Part shown: one piece after another, positions 51,903 through 61,567 of the stretch
How positions within the stretch are numbered: position 1 is the stretch's first letter
How the letters are laid out: each line of letters starts with the position of its first letter
NCBI GenBank assembly: GCA_022821585.1
Contig: JAJEDI010000055.1
Location: 248,001 to 312,000 of the forward strand
Direction: 5' to 3'
Length of the DNA: 64,000 nucleotides
Source of the DNA: Caldilineaceae bacterium
GTDB lineage: Bacteria; Chloroflexota; Anaerolineae; Caldilineales; Caldilineaceae
The notes under the pieces: generated by a model
Seen by the model: the letters and a program-made list of their open reading frames with translations, nothing else
The model's database searches: none
Told to the model about the DNA's origin: nothing
Position numbers and translations under genes: made by a program

Positions 51903-54602
51903 ATGAAAAGTCTTTCAACTTTCGAGATTCGAAAACTGTTTCTCGAGTACTTCGAGGAATTGAATCACCAGGTCGTCGACAGCAGTAGCCTCGTGCCTGC
52001 AGACGATCCGACGCTGCTTTTCGTCAATGCCGGTATGGTGCAGTTCAAGGACGTCCTCTTGGGCCTGGAAAAGCGGGGCTACAACCGCGCCACCACCTCC
52101 CAGAAATGCCTTCGCGTAAGCGGGAAGCACAACGATCTGGAAAACGTCGGCCCCAGCCCGCGGCATCACACTTTCTTTGAGATGCTGGGCAACTTCTCCT
52201 TTGGCGACTACTTCAAGCGTGATGCAATTCGATTTGCCTGGCATCTACTCGTCAATGAGTTGGGCCTCTCCCTCGACCGCCTCTGGTTCTCAGTCTATGT
52301 CGAAGACGACGAGGCCGAAGAACTCTGGAGAACTGTCGGCGCGCCGCCTGAACGCATACTGCGTTTCGGCAAAAAGGACAACTGGTGGGAGATGGGCGAT
52401 GTCGGCCCCTGCGGGCCCTGCTCCGAGATCCACTACTACTGGGGCGACCTTGAAGACCAGGTCGCGGACGGCGTCAACGTGGATGACGAATACCTGGAGA
52501 TCTGGAATCTGGTCTTCATGCAATATGAACAACGCGAGCCCGGCGGCGAACTCATCCCTCTCCCCAAGCCCAGCGTGGACACCGGCGCCGGCCTGGAACG
52601 ACTGGCCTCAATTCTGCAGGGCAAGGACAACAACTACGATACCGACGCCTTCACGCCCATCATGGATCGCATCCAGGAACTCCTCGGTCACTCTGACGAC
52701 CAGCGTCAGGAGCATCTGGTCGGCTACCGTGTCATCGCCGACCACGGCCGTTCCATCACTTTCCTGATCAGCGATGGTGTGATGCCGGGCAATGAGGGCC
52801 GCGACTACGTCGTCCGCATGATCCTGCGCCGCGCCGCCCGCTTCGGCAAGCTGATTGGATTCGAGGAGCCTTTCCTGGCCGAGATCTGCCGCATTGTCAT
52901 CGCCGAGTTCGGCGAGCACTACAGCGTGTTGCAGGCTAACGAGGACTTCATCGTGCAGACCGTAACTGCCGAGGAGGAACGATTTCAGCGTGCACTGACC
53001 ACCGGATTGTCTCTCCTCGAAGGCCTCATGGATCGTTTGCGCGCCGGTGAAACCCGTATCATACCTGGCGAGGACGCCTTCCGCCTCTGGGACACCTACG
53101 GCTTCCCCCTGGACATTACACGCGACGTGGCCCAGGAAAACGACTTCGAAGTCGACGAGGCCGGTTACCAGACTGCCCTCGAACAACAGCGCCGGCAATC
53201 AGGCAGCGACCAGCACTGCGCGACCGCCGATGTTTCCGTCTACGTGACCCTGCTGGAGGAACTGCGAGCCCGCGACCTTCTCGGCGCCGACGGCGTGCGC
53301 CAGCTGATCTACGAAGACGCCGAGGATGCCGAGACCACCGTCATCGGCCTGGTAAAGGACGGCCAGTCAGTCGACCAGGCGCACGCCGGCGACGAGGTCG
53401 AGCTCATCCTCCCCGAGACGCCCTTCTACGTCGAGAGTGGTGGCCAGGTCAGCGACACAGGCGAAATCGAATACTTCCCCGAAGAGTTGCAAAGACCGGT
53501 CTGGTCGGTACACGTCCATTCCATGCGGCGCCCGATTCCCGGCCTCACTATCCATGTGGGCGAGGTCGCGAGCGGCACGGTAAAGGTCGATGATCCCGCC
53601 TACGCTCTCATCGACACCGAACGCCGCTGGGACATCATGCGAAACCACACCGCCACCCATCTGCTTCACTCCGAGCTGCGCGGCCACCTGGGGGAGCATG
53701 TGCGCCAGAGAGGCTCCCTGGTGGCGCCCGACCGGCTGCGATTCGACTTTTCCCACCCGCAAGCCGTCAGTGCAGACCAGCTGCGTGCCATCGAGCAAGC
53801 CGCCAATCAGGCCGTACTTGCCAACTACCTCATCAAAGACCGCTGGACCGCCTTTGACCGTGCCGTGGCCGAAGGCGCGCTGGCCTTCTTTGAGGAGAAA
53901 TACGACGACACGGTACGCGTTATTTCGATTGGCGACGGCAGCGAAGCCGTCTCACAGGAGCTATGCGGCGGCACCCACGTGGGAACTACAGGCGAGATTG
54001 GTCCGTTTCTCATTACAAGTGAAGGTAGCAGCGCCGCCGGCGTGCGCCGCATCGAAGCGCTGACAGGACGCGCCGCCCAGGCCGTCTTGGCCGATCGACT
54101 GTCCGCGCTCGACACGGTCGCGGCCGGGCTGCGCGTACAACCGGAACAGACCGTGGAGGCAGTGCACCGGCTGCAAGAACAGAACCGCCAGCTTGAACGT
54201 GAACTGGAGCAGACACGCGCCAAGCTCAGCCGCCAGCAGAGCGAGACCCTGTTAGGCCATGCAGTGCGCCTGAACGGCCTCGCCGTCCTCGCCGAGCAGG
54301 TGGAAGCGAACGACGTCGATGCCCTGCGCCAGATGACCGACTGGTTCCGCGACAGGCTGGGCAGCAGCGTCGTCGTCCTCGGTTCAGTCATAAACGAAAA
54401 ACCGATGCTGGTGGCCGCGGCCACCGACGACGCCATCGAAAAGGGCATCCACGCCGGTAACCTGGTTCGTGACGCGGCCAGAATCGTTGGCGGCGGCGGC
54501 GGTGGGCGCCCCAACATGGCCCAGGCCGGCGGGCGTCACGCCGACAAACTGCCCGAAGCCCTGGGTCAGGTGGCCGGCTGGGTCGAGGCCAGCCTTGGCT
54601 AA
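51903..54602 (+). CDS. alaS: alanine-tRNA ligase
   Basis: Charges tRNA-Ala and edits mischarged serine or glycine, 899 residues. Class II core motif with 'FVNAGMVQFKDVLLG' near 41-55 and 'GPSPRHHTFFEMLGNFSFGDYFK' split near 85-105; the editing domain has 'NHTATHLLHSEL' near 580 and 'CGGTHVGTTGEIGPF' near 688; the C-terminal C-Ala domain ends in a glycine-rich 'GGGGGGRPNMAQAGG'. All length and motifs are normal. The next gene follows 60 bases on. Confidence 0.98.
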   Translation: MKSLSTFEIRKLFLEYFEELNHQVVDSSSLVPADDPTLLFVNAGMVQFKDVLLGLEKRGYNRATTSQKCLRVSGKHNDLENVGPSPRHHTFFEMLGNFSFGDYFKRDAIRFAWHLLVNELGLSLDRLWFSVYVEDDEAEELWRTVGAPPERILRFGKKDNWWEMGDVGPCGPCSEIHYYWGDLEDQVADGVNVDDEYLEIWNLVFMQYEQREPGGELIPLPKPSVDTGAGLERLASILQGKDNNYDTDAFTPIMDRIQELLGHSDDQRQEHLVGYRVIADHGRSITFLISDGVMPGNEGRDYVVRMILRRAARFGKLIGFEEPFLAEICRIVIAEFGEHYSVLQANEDFIVQTVTAEEERFQRALTTGLSLLEGLMDRLRAGETRIIPGEDAFRLWDTYGFPLDITRDVAQENDFEVDEAGYQTALEQQRRQSGSDQHCATADVSVYVTLLEELRARDLLGADGVRQLIYEDAEDAETTVIGLVKDGQSVDQAHAGDEVELILPETPFYVESGGQVSDTGEIEYFPEELQRPVWSVHVHSMRRPIPGLTIHVGEVASGTVKVDDPAYALIDTERRWDIMRNHTATHLLHSELRGHLGEHVRQRGSLVAPDRLRFDFSHPQAVSADQLRAIEQAANQAVLANYLIKDRWTAFDRAVAEGALAFFEEKYDDTVRVISIGDGSEAVSQELCGGTHVGTTGEIGPFLITSEGSSAAGVRRIEALTGRAAQAVLADRLSALDTVAAGLRVQPEQTVEAVHRLQEQNRQLERELEQTRAKLSRQQSETLLGHAVRLNGLAVLAEQVEANDVDALRQMTDWFRDRLGSSVVVLGSVINEKPMLVAAATDDAIEKGIHAGNLVRDAARIVGGGGGGRPNMAQAGGRHADKLPEALGQVAGWVEASLG

Positions 54603-54662
54603 GAGGCGCACAGACTGTGCCCGCCGCAACTGCAATCCTGACTCCAGGGTCGTGACATTCCG

Positions 54663-56264
54663 ATGGCAGAGATTCTGACCGTAGAACATGACATCCGAGT
54701 CGAAGCCCTGCGCCAGCAGTTGGCGCGCTTGGGACGTGGGCAGGTGGCAGTAGTCCTGCCTACAGGCTGCACGCACTTGGAAAGCCTGCCGCGGCTTCGC
54801 TTGCTGCAACATCAGTCCCAGCTTCAGGGCCAGGCGCTGGCGCTGGTGACGCGCGATAAGACCATCCGCCAGAACGCCAAACGGTTGGGCATACCAGTGT
54901 TTGGCAGCGAAGCCGCCGCTCGCTGGCGCCGTTGGGGCACAGCCGCCGCCGCGCCCCGCAACGATTCCAACCCCACCAGGACATGGCTCCCGGAGCCCCC
55001 GCACTGGCGCAGGGGAAACGGGTCGATCGATCCCAAACTGCGGGCGCGACCAAGCTTTGATCGGGTTCGTAGCCGCCGTATCCGTGCCACCAGGCGTTAT
55101 CAGGGTGGCACTCCTCTCTGGCTGCAGTTAATCGGATACCTGTTTGTCGGCCTCTTTCTGGTTACGTTTCTGAGCGGATTCGTCTACTACGTACTGCCCG
55201 CGGCCACGGTCACGCTTGTGCCCGGTCAACGCGCCCTTGAAACGACTGTAATTCTGACCGCCGACCCGCAGCTGGAAGCCTCCGACCTCGAACAGGGACT
55301 GCTGTCGGCCCGCCTGATCGAGACGACTGTTGAAGCAACTGGGACCGTAGCCACCACTGGCAGTGGCTGGTCTGAGGTGGATCTGGCTACGGGAAAAGTG
55401 GTCTTTACCAACCAGACGAACCGCACGGTGCGAATCCCGGCCGGCACGATCGTCTCCACCAGCACCGGCGACGACGTTGACTTCCGAATCCTTGAGGATC
55501 TCGAGATCCCCGGCCCCCTTGGTACGCAAGCCGAAGTTGAAATAGAGGCAACCGAGCCGGGGTTCCTCGGCAATGTCTCCAGCAACCTGATTACCACCGT
55601 CGCCGGCGGGCTGCGCACCCGCGTCCGTGTAACCAATCCGGAGGCGACCTCCGGCGGGGCCAATACCCGCGTACGCCTGGTCACGCAGGCCGACAGGGAC
55701 AGACTGCTTAGTCAGGTCTACAGCGGGATACGGGAAGTGGCCCATGAGAGGCTGTCGGTGGAACTGGGACCCGATGAATGGATGCCCGAAGACACCATCC
55801 TCACCTGGATTACCGCCCAGTTTTTCGATCAGTTTAACGATGAACCTGCCGACGAGCTCAACCTCACGCTCCGCGTGCTGATCCAGGGAAGCGTGATCAA
55901 CCGGTCAGAATCCGAAGAGGCCGCCATGGTGGCGTTACGCGCCGAAGTTCCGGAACGCGGCCAGCTCGTCGCGGAATCGATCAGATTCACGGTCGAACCC
56001 AACACGGTCGTTACCGGGCGCACGCTCCGCTACTCAATGACCGCCAGCGGAAACTACGTCATTCCTATCGAGGTAAGGGCCGTCAGCCGCGCCGTAACCG
56101 GGCTGAACACCGAGGAGGCTGCCCGTAGACTGCAGGAGGACTGGTTGCTGGCCAGGGAGCCGGAGTTCTACCAGGACCCCGCCTGGTTCGGCACGCTCCC
56201 CCAGATCGCCAGTCGCATCCAGGTTCGGGTCGAACTAAGCGAAGCTGCGCGCAGCGGGCAATAG
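54663..56264 (+). CDS. membrane-anchored baseplate-J/gp47-like protein
   Basis: A 533-residue protein. Residues 1-90 form a compact alpha/beta part ('QVAVVLPTGCTHLESL', 'ALALVTRDKTIRQNAKRLGIPVF'), then a basic, poorly ordered region, one membrane helix at about 157-180 ('LIGYLFVGLFLVTFLSGFVYYV'), and a long outer beta-rich part. In it 'GKVVFTNQTNRTVRIPAGTIVST' split near 242-262 and 'EVEIEATEPGFLGNVSSNLI' near 295-315 recall baseplate-J domains of phage tails, where such proteins are structural. No other phage gene is near. It sits before ruvX, overlapping nothing, probably cotranscribed. Function unknown; a cell-surface role is inferred. Confidence 0.65.
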   Translation: MAEILTVEHDIRVEALRQQLARLGRGQVAVVLPTGCTHLESLPRLRLLQHQSQLQGQALALVTRDKTIRQNAKRLGIPVFGSEAAARWRRWGTAAAAPRNDSNPTRTWLPEPPHWRRGNGSIDPKLRARPSFDRVRSRRIRATRRYQGGTPLWLQLIGYLFVGLFLVTFLSGFVYYVLPAATVTLVPGQRALETTVILTADPQLEASDLEQGLLSARLIETTVEATGTVATTGSGWSEVDLATGKVVFTNQTNRTVRIPAGTIVSTSTGDDVDFRILEDLEIPGPLGTQAEVEIEATEPGFLGNVSSNLITTVAGGLRTRVRVTNPEATSGGANTRVRLVTQADRDRLLSQVYSGIREVAHERLSVELGPDEWMPEDTILTWITAQFFDQFNDEPADELNLTLRVLIQGSVINRSESEEAAMVALRAEVPERGQLVAESIRFTVEPNTVVTGRTLRYSMTASGNYVIPIEVRAVSRAVTGLNTEEAARRLQEDWLLAREPEFYQDPAWFGTLPQIASRIQVRVELSEAARSGQ

Positions 56265-56277
56265 CCCGTTGGAGCAG

Positions 56278-56742
56278 ATGACCCCCCATTCCCACCCCGT
56301 AACTTCAGAACCATCTGGCAAGATTATTGCCCTGGACGTAGGCGACGCCCGCATCGGAATTGCCACCTGCGACCCACTGCGTCTCACCGTCCGCCCACTC
56401 ACAACCGTGCACCGTCGCAACCGCCGCATCGACTTCGACGCCCTCGCCAAGATCTACGCCGACGAGGAGGCCGTGCTGGTCGTCTGCGGGCTGCCCTACA
56501 ACATGGACGGTACCGAAGGTCCGCAAGCGCGCAGGATCCGCAACTGGGCGGCGCGCTTCACCCGCGCCCTGCGTAACATCCGCGCCGAGGACGTACCTTT
56601 GGTCTTCTGGGATGAGCGTCTCAGCAGCTTTGCCGCCGACGAGTGGATCGCCGAAAAAGGGCCGCACCCCGCCGGGCAGGACGCGATCGCCGCCGCGGTG
56701 ATTTTACGCAGCTATCTGGATGTTCAGAGGACCTGTCGATAG
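56278..56742 (+). CDS. ruvX: putative pre-16S rRNA nuclease / Holliday junction resolvase-like YqgF
   Basis: RNase-H-fold nuclease of 154 residues. 'IIALDVGDARIGIATCDPLRL' carries the first Asp, 'VVCGLPYNMDGTEGPQARRI' the second region, and 'LVFWDERLSSFAADEW' and 'GQDAIAAAVILRSYL' the last Asp of the metal site. The family matures 16S rRNA in E. coli. ATG 56278 is chosen; a TTG at 56269 would add three residues and sits closer to the stop of the preceding gene. It follows the baseplate-J-like gene by 13 bases. Confidence 0.93.
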   Translation: MTPHSHPVTSEPSGKIIALDVGDARIGIATCDPLRLTVRPLTTVHRRNRRIDFDALAKIYADEEAVLVVCGLPYNMDGTEGPQARRIRNWAARFTRALRNIRAEDVPLVFWDERLSSFAADEWIAEKGPHPAGQDAIAAAVILRSYLDVQRTCR

Positions 56743-56865
56743 CCAATCCCACGTGTCACGCGGAGTTTCTCGAATTGTTGTGGCTTTGCGCAAATGGGAA
56801 TCTGAGGAAGCTCCTAGCGAGACTCGGCCTCTTCAGCAAAGTACGTTCAAATTCGGGAGAAGTAC

Positions 56866-57288
56866 ATGACAATAAGCACGGACCACATCAGGCGCTGCAT
56901 ACAAACACTCAGGACCGCATGTGACGGGCTTGAGCGGCACGAGGCCGGCGATGTGATGTACGAAATCTACCGTGCGGCTTGCGTAAAGGAGTTTGAACTC
57001 GTACTGGAGCAGAGCGGGAGGCTGCTCAAGAAAAAGCTTCGGCCCTACTTTGCCAGTAACCGGCAAGCGGATCAGCTCACTTTCAATGATATTTTTCGCC
57101 ATGCCGCCAAGCACTGCCTGATCAGCGGCGACTCATGTGAACGCTGGCTGGAATATCGCGCAGTGCGCAATGTAACCGCGCACGAATGTCGCGAGCAGTT
57201 CACAGCAAGAACGCTGGAAATTCTGCCGCAATTTGTTGCTGACGCAGAGGAACTGGTCTATACAATCGAGGCGGGCCGGGATGACTGA
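56866..57288 (+). CDS. HEPN-domain protein (HI0074/HepT-like)
   Basis: All-helical protein of 140 residues of the nucleotidyltransferase substrate-binding (HI0074) family, the partner of the MNT protein encoded next. The family's RNase-like motif Arg-x4-His is visible as Arg101 and His106 in 'RNVTAHEC'. In active HepT toxins the pattern continues with x-Tyr, and that tyrosine is AMPylated by the partner; here position 108 is Cys. GGAG before ATG 56866. It overlaps the MNT gene by eight bases. Type VII toxin-antitoxin function is possible but the missing tyrosine argues for a variant. Confidence 0.85.
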   Translation: MTISTDHIRRCIQTLRTACDGLERHEAGDVMYEIYRAACVKEFELVLEQSGRLLKKKLRPYFASNRQADQLTFNDIFRHAAKHCLISGDSCERWLEYRAVRNVTAHECREQFTARTLEILPQFVADAEELVYTIEAGRDD

Positions 57289-57598
57289 CCGCCTCCGCCT
57301 GAAACTAAGGCATCGCCGCATGCTCGAGGACATCCTGCATGCCCACGTGCCGGAAGTCGAGGTATGGGCCTATGGCAGCCGCATCAGCGGTCGCAGTCAC
57401 GACGGCAGCGATCTGGACCTGGTCTTGCGCAGCCCGGAACTGAAAGAAATCCCGCTAAGAAAGCTCGTTGACTTGGAAGAAGCTCTGCGCGAGTCATCTC
57501 TTCCCTTTCTCATCGAAGCCCGGGACTGGGCGCGCTTGCCCGACAGCTTTCATCGCGAAATCGCTCGCGACTATGTTGTACTGGTAGGTCCGCCTTGA
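57281..57598 (+). CDS. MNT-domain nucleotidyltransferase (MntA-like)
   Basis: Minimal nucleotidyltransferase of 105 residues. The active-site pattern Gly-Ser ... Asp-x-Asp is in 'YGSRISGRSHDGSDLDLVL' (Gly32, Ser33, Asp44, Asp46). Members AMPylate or otherwise modify the partner HEPN protein and so act as antitoxins, or modify small molecules. ATG 57281 lies within the last codons of the HEPN gene, a coupled pair. Convergent with the glutamate dehydrogenase gene 21 bases on. Confidence 0.88.
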   Translation: MTDRLRLKLRHRRMLEDILHAHVPEVEVWAYGSRISGRSHDGSDLDLVLRSPELKEIPLRKLVDLEEALRESSLPFLIEARDWARLPDSFHREIARDYVVLVGPP

Positions 57599-57618
57599 CG
57601 GCCATACCTCAACGCAGG

Positions 57619-59091
57619 TTACGGATAGATACCCCTGTACTCTAGCGCATCCACGATTCGCTGTATGGCGATCGTGTAAGCTGCCGTCCTCAGGTCCTGG
57701 CCGGTCTGTAGAGTGATCGCCAGAACGTCGTCCAGGTTGTCCAGCAATTTTCTTTTCATCTGATGCCGGATCTCACTCTCGTCCCAGGAAAAGGCCTGCA
57801 GGTCCTGCACCCATTCAAAGTAACTGACCACCACGCCCCCGGCATTGCACAGAATATCCGGAATGATAAGGACCCCCTTGTCTTCCAGAATGCGGTCGGC
57901 TTCTGGCGTAGTCGGCCCATTGGCTCCCTCTGCGATGACTCGGGCGTTGATCCTGTCTGCGTTCTCTCTGGTAATCTGACCCTCCAGCGCCGCCGGAATC
58001 AGCACGTCTACATTCAGCTCCAGCAGCTCTTCGCCTGTCAGCGCGTCCGCACGCGGATAGCCGCCGACCGTCCCCGTCTCTTCAGCGTAATGTTTAAGAT
58101 GGCGCGGGTCCAGGCCGCGCTCGTCATATACTGCCCCGTTCACATCGCTGACGGCAACCACCTTCGCGCCCCGTTCGTGCATTGCCCGTGCAGCCCAGCT
58201 ACCGACATTGCCGAACCCCTGAATCGCAACCGTTGCATCTTCCAGGTGAAGCCCCATGCGCCGGCGCAGCATGGCCCGGGTTACGTATGTGATGCCTAAA
58301 CCCGTCGCGTACTCTCTCCCGGCGGATCCCCCCACAGCCAGCGGCTTCCCGGTCGTCACTGCCGGCACCGAATAACCCCGATTCATCGAATAGGTGTCCA
58401 TGACCCAGGCCATCACCTTCGCATCGGTTCCCACGTCCGGCGCCGGAATGTCCATCTCCGGACCAATAAAGAGACTGATCTCCGACGTGTAGCGCCGTGT
58501 CATCGCCTGCAGTTCCCTCTCCGACAGCTCCTTGGGGTTCACGACCACACCGCCCTTGGCTCCCCCGTAAGGCAGATTCATCAACGCGCATTTCCACGTC
58601 ATCCACATGGCCAGTGCCCGCGATTCGTCCAGGGTCACGTCGGGATGGTAGCGGATACCCCCTTTTGTAGGCCCCAACGCAGTATTGTGATGCACCCGGA
58701 ATCCGGTGAAATTTCGCATCGAGCCATCATCCATCACCACCGGAAAGTGCACGATCAATTCGCGGCGCGGCATACTCAGGTGTTCGCGCAGATCGTCGTC
58801 AAGATCCATGACGCTGGCGACGCGATTCAATTGTTCCTGGGCCACGGAGAATGCACTGGCGCGCTGAACAGCGTACGGCTGCTTTGACTCAGATTCCTTT
58901 TCTGTCGACTGGGAGCCCGAGGGCGGATTCTGCTTGGAGGAACCGCCTGATGGCGGAGACTGTGGATCGGTACTGGCAGGTGAAGGGTTCGAACCATTTG
59001 GCTCTTGTACAAGGGAGCGGGAACTGGCCTGACCTTCTGAGTTGCTCGCTTCCCGCTCCGCAGAATTCGAAACGTACCGTTTTTTCGTCAT
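57619..59091 (-). CDS. gdhA: glutamate dehydrogenase with a disordered N-terminal extension
   Basis: Interconverts glutamate and 2-oxoglutarate plus ammonium, 490 residues. The core starts near residue 95 with '[19 protein letters not shown]', then '[14 protein letters not shown]' (substrate lysine), '[12 protein letters not shown]' with the catalytic lysine, and the Rossmann motif '[21 protein letters not shown]'. '[18 protein letters not shown]' marks the C-terminal part. The first 70-80 residues are rich in Ser, Pro, Gly, Gln and Glu and should be disordered; this is not typical. ATG 59091 has GAGGGG upstream; a frame to 59127 adds 12 residues without a signal. Convergent with the HEPN/MNT pair. 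Confidence 0.95.
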   Translation of the reverse strand: MTKKRYVSNSAEREASNSEGQASSRSLVQEPNGSNPSPASTDPQSPPSGGSSKQNPPSGSQSTEKESESKQPYAVQRASAFSVAQEQLNRVASVMDLDDDLREHLSMPRRELIVHFPVVMDDGSMRNFTGFRVHHNTALGPTKGGIRYHPDVTLDESRALAMWMTWKCALMNLPYGGAKGGVVVNPKELSERELQAMTRRYTSEISLFIGPEMDIPAPDVGTDAKVMAWVMDTYSMNRGYSVPAVTTGKPLAVGGSAGREYATGLGITYVTRAMLRRRMGLHLEDATVAIQGFGNVGSWAARAMHERGAKVVAVSDVNGAVYDERGLDPRHLKHYAEETGTVGGYPRADALTGEELLELNVDVLIPAALEGQITRENADRINARVIAEGANGPTTPEADRILEDKGVLIIPDILCNAGGVVVSYFEWVQDLQAFSWDESEIRHQMKRKLLDNLDDVLAITLQTGQDLRTAAYTIAIQRIVDALEYRGIYP

Positions 59092-59203
59092 CGAAAAACC
59101 CCTCTTTTGTTGTAAGCTCAGACGCAACTGTCTGAGTCGTGTATCGCTCCTGAATACAGGACTTCCCGCACAAGGCCCGCACGCTGGACTTCGCGAACCT
59201 GTT

Positions 59204-60028
59204 CTACTTCATCAGCCCTCCCAAAAACGTTGCCGTGCGCCTCGTCGCCTCTGCCGGCGTCATATCCCCGCCAAAGGCCTGGTGCATGGTGACGTAGCCG
59301 TCATAGCCTATCGTTCGCAAGCCGTCAAAAATAGCGGGAAAGTCGATGCCGCCGGGTGCGTCCAGGGGACGCAGCGTTGACATCACCGTGCCCCGCGTCC
59401 ACGTATCCATCGCTTGGACGCCGTCCGGCTCGGGCGTGTGGTTTTGCAGGTAAACGTTGAACAACCAGGGCTGGAACGCGCGCAGCGTGGACTCACCGTA
59501 CGTTTGGCCGCACAGGGCCAGATTGGCGGGCTCGTAGATAATGCCGAAATTGGGCCTGTCAACCTCTCTGAGCACCGCCACCGAACCCTCCACCGTCTCA
59601 AACAAGCTTCGCGTGTGGCTCTGATGCGCCAGTCGGATGCCCCGCTCGCCGGCCTCGTCGGCTGCCCGGCGCGCATGAACGATGTCCTCCTCCTTCTTCA
59701 TGCAGATCCGGATCAGATCCGCCCCCAGCGCCTCGGCCAGATCGAGTGAAGGTGTAATGCGCCGCAGGCTGTTCGGACCCTCTTCACTGTTTTCCGGGAC
59801 AGGGAAATCGGCAGTCACCATTGAGATGGTCAGGCCGTGTTCGTTTACCGTGCCCTTGACGCGTGCAGCCGCGCCCGCGGGGCTGTGGACGCCGACAACC
59901 GACGCACGCATACACAGGGCTTCGTATCCAGCGTCGGCCGCGATGCGCGCCAACGCCTCCAGTGGAATGGCGCTCTCGCGTTTGTTGCTGAAGCTCTCCG
60001 CGACCCGCACCGAAAGTGAAAGTTTCAT
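59204..60028 (-). CDS. sugar phosphate isomerase/epimerase family TIM-barrel protein
   Basis: Protein of 274 residues of the AP-endonuclease-2-like barrel fold, usually a sugar or inositol isomerase/epimerase. Candidate metal ligands are Glu in 'GIIYEPANL', His in 'LQNHTPEP' and the C-terminal 'YVTMHQAF', plus His in 'LAHQSHT'. Substrate unknown. ATG 60028; the predicted -10 (TATACT) ends eight bases before it, so the mRNA is probably leaderless. It is divergent from mtaB and on the same strand as gdhA. Confidence 0.82.
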   Translation of the reverse strand: MKLSLSVRVAESFSNKRESAIPLEALARIAADAGYEALCMRASVVGVHSPAGAAARVKGTVNEHGLTISMVTADFPVPENSEEGPNSLRRITPSLDLAEALGADLIRICMKKEEDIVHARRAADEAGERGIRLAHQSHTRSLFETVEGSVAVLREVDRPNFGIIYEPANLALCGQTYGESTLRAFQPWLFNVYLQNHTPEPDGVQAMDTWTRGTVMSTLRPLDAPGGIDFPAIFDGLRTIGYDGYVTMHQAFGGDMTPAEATRRTATFLGGLMK

Positions 60029-60035
60029 AGCTTCG

Positions 60036-60064
60036 AGTATACCGGATCCCCGATTAATTGATAA
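60036..60064 (-). promoter_or_regulatory. promoter of the sugar isomerase gene, probably leaderless
   Basis: On the minus strand TTATCA, 17-base spacer, TATACT ending at 60036. The expected transcription start near 60029 is next to the ATG at 60028. Confidence 0.5.
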
Positions 60065-60084
60065 GAATGCTTCTGTGTTATCCT
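60058..60084 (+). promoter_or_regulatory. candidate mtaB promoter
   Basis: TTGATA (60058-60063), 15-base spacer, TG-T-TATCCT (hexamer 60079-60084) with the TG of an extended -10. It overlaps the -35 of the divergent isomerase promoter, so the two may compete. Confidence 0.38.
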
Positions 60085-60152
60085 GTCTCCACTAAAGGCC
60101 ATAAGCCATTGACGAAGGGCCGCCGCAGGCAACCAGCCACAAGCTCCAAACT

Positions 60153-61514
60153 ATGCGTGTATTTCTCGACCAACTGGGTTGCCGGCTCAACTTCAGCGAA
60201 AATAGCACACTCGCTAGCCGCCTCAACGCCGCCGGGCACCAAATCGTCGTTCGCCCCGAAGACGCCCACGTGATCGTGCTCAACACCTGTGCCGTCACGG
60301 CCCAGGCCGCACGCAAAAGCCGCCAGACTGCCCGCCACCTCAACAAGCGCAACCCTGACGCCCGTATCGCCATGACCGGCTGCTACGCCACGCTTGCTCC
60401 CCAGGAGAGCGCCGCTCTTCCCGGCGTCGAACTGGTAGCCGACAATCGTTCGAAGGAGATGCTGCACACCCTCCTCGAGCCCTGGAGCGCCGAGTTCTCC
60501 GATCCCCAGGATCTGGTCCGCATCCAGCCGCACGGTACCCCATTCTCGCCCGCGTCCCCTGAAGAGGAGAGCGGGCGCACGCGCGCCTTCGTCAAGGTCC
60601 AGGACGGCTGCCAGAATCGTTGTACCTTCTGTATCGTCACTGCCTTGCGCGGTGACAGCCGCAGCCGCACCACCGCCGACGTGGTAAAGGAAGTGCAGGC
60701 CCTCGTGGAGAACGGCTTCCGCGAAGCGGTCCTCACAGGTGTCCACCTCGGAGCTTACGGCAGGGACCTGCCGGGAAGCCAGCGGACCGATCTCAAAGAG
60801 TTGACCGCAGCCATCCTCACCCATACCGACATCGCCCGCCTGCGCCTCAGCAGCCTGGAGCCTTGGGAGTTGGCCGGCGGCTTCTTTGACCTCTGGCAGC
60901 GCTGGCCCGGCCGGCTCTGCCCCCACTTGCACCTGCCACTCCAGGCCGGTACCGACGCCCAGCTGCGCCGCATGGCCCGCCGCTGCACCGTTGCCAGCTT
61001 CCGTAAACTGGTGTCCGGCGCCCGCGCAGCCATCCCCGATCTGATCATCACCACCGATCTCATCGTCGGTTTTCCCGGCGAAACGGGGGCCGACTTTGAG
61101 GAAGGTCTGCGCTTCGTCGAAGAGATGCGCTTCGCCCACGCCCACATTTTCCCCTTCAGCCCCCGCGCCGGCACGGCCGCAGCCACCTTCGACGGACAGG
61201 TTCCAAAGACGGTCAAACAAGAACGTTCGCGACGCATGCACCAGGCAGTTGCCTGCACAGCCGAAATGGAAAGGAGAAGGTTTGTCGGCTCGGTTCGCCC
61301 GGTTTTGTGGGAGGGCAGCGGACAGCAGTTGACCGACCGGCCTGACACCCTTCTCTGGAGCGGCTTGACCGATAACTACCTGCGCGTCTCGGCCCAGGCC
61401 CTCGCGGCTCTTGACCTCACCAACCGGATCACCCCCGCACGCCTGGAAGAACTTCACGGCGAAACCATGTACGGCGAACCTCTGCTCCCTGAGGTTCGCA
61501 CTGCAGGCATTTAG
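60153..61514 (+). CDS. mtaB: tRNA t6A37 methylthiotransferase MtaB
   Basis: Radical-SAM enzyme that adds a methylthio group to threonylcarbamoyl-adenosine 37 of tRNAs reading ANN codons, 453 residues. The N-terminal cluster cysteines are in '[10 protein letters not shown]', '[10 protein letters not shown]' and 'MTGCYATL'; the radical-SAM CxxxCxxC is in '[10 protein letters not shown]' near 152-161; '[13 protein letters not shown]' and a TRAM-like C terminus follow. ATG 60153. The MFS gene follows 53 bases later. Confidence 0.94.
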   Translation: MRVFLDQLGCRLNFSENSTLASRLNAAGHQIVVRPEDAHVIVLNTCAVTAQAARKSRQTARHLNKRNPDARIAMTGCYATLAPQESAALPGVELVADNRSKEMLHTLLEPWSAEFSDPQDLVRIQPHGTPFSPASPEEESGRTRAFVKVQDGCQNRCTFCIVTALRGDSRSRTTADVVKEVQALVENGFREAVLTGVHLGAYGRDLPGSQRTDLKELTAAILTHTDIARLRLSSLEPWELAGGFFDLWQRWPGRLCPHLHLPLQAGTDAQLRRMARRCTVASFRKLVSGARAAIPDLIITTDLIVGFPGETGADFEEGLRFVEEMRFAHAHIFPFSPRAGTAAATFDGQVPKTVKQERSRRMHQAVACTAEMERRRFVGSVRPVLWEGSGQQLTDRPDTLLWSGLTDNYLRVSAQALAALDLTNRITPARLEELHGETMYGEPLLPEVRTAGI

Positions 61515-61567
61515 AGACCCCGTCCAACAAGAATCCATTGGCCGCGTCGGCCTCCAAGGAGCATCTG

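Noticed and set aside
54663-56264. prophage or contractile injection system
   Set aside because: Only one baseplate-like domain, membrane-anchored, between alaS and ruvX; no sheath, tube, capsid or integrase genes in the window.
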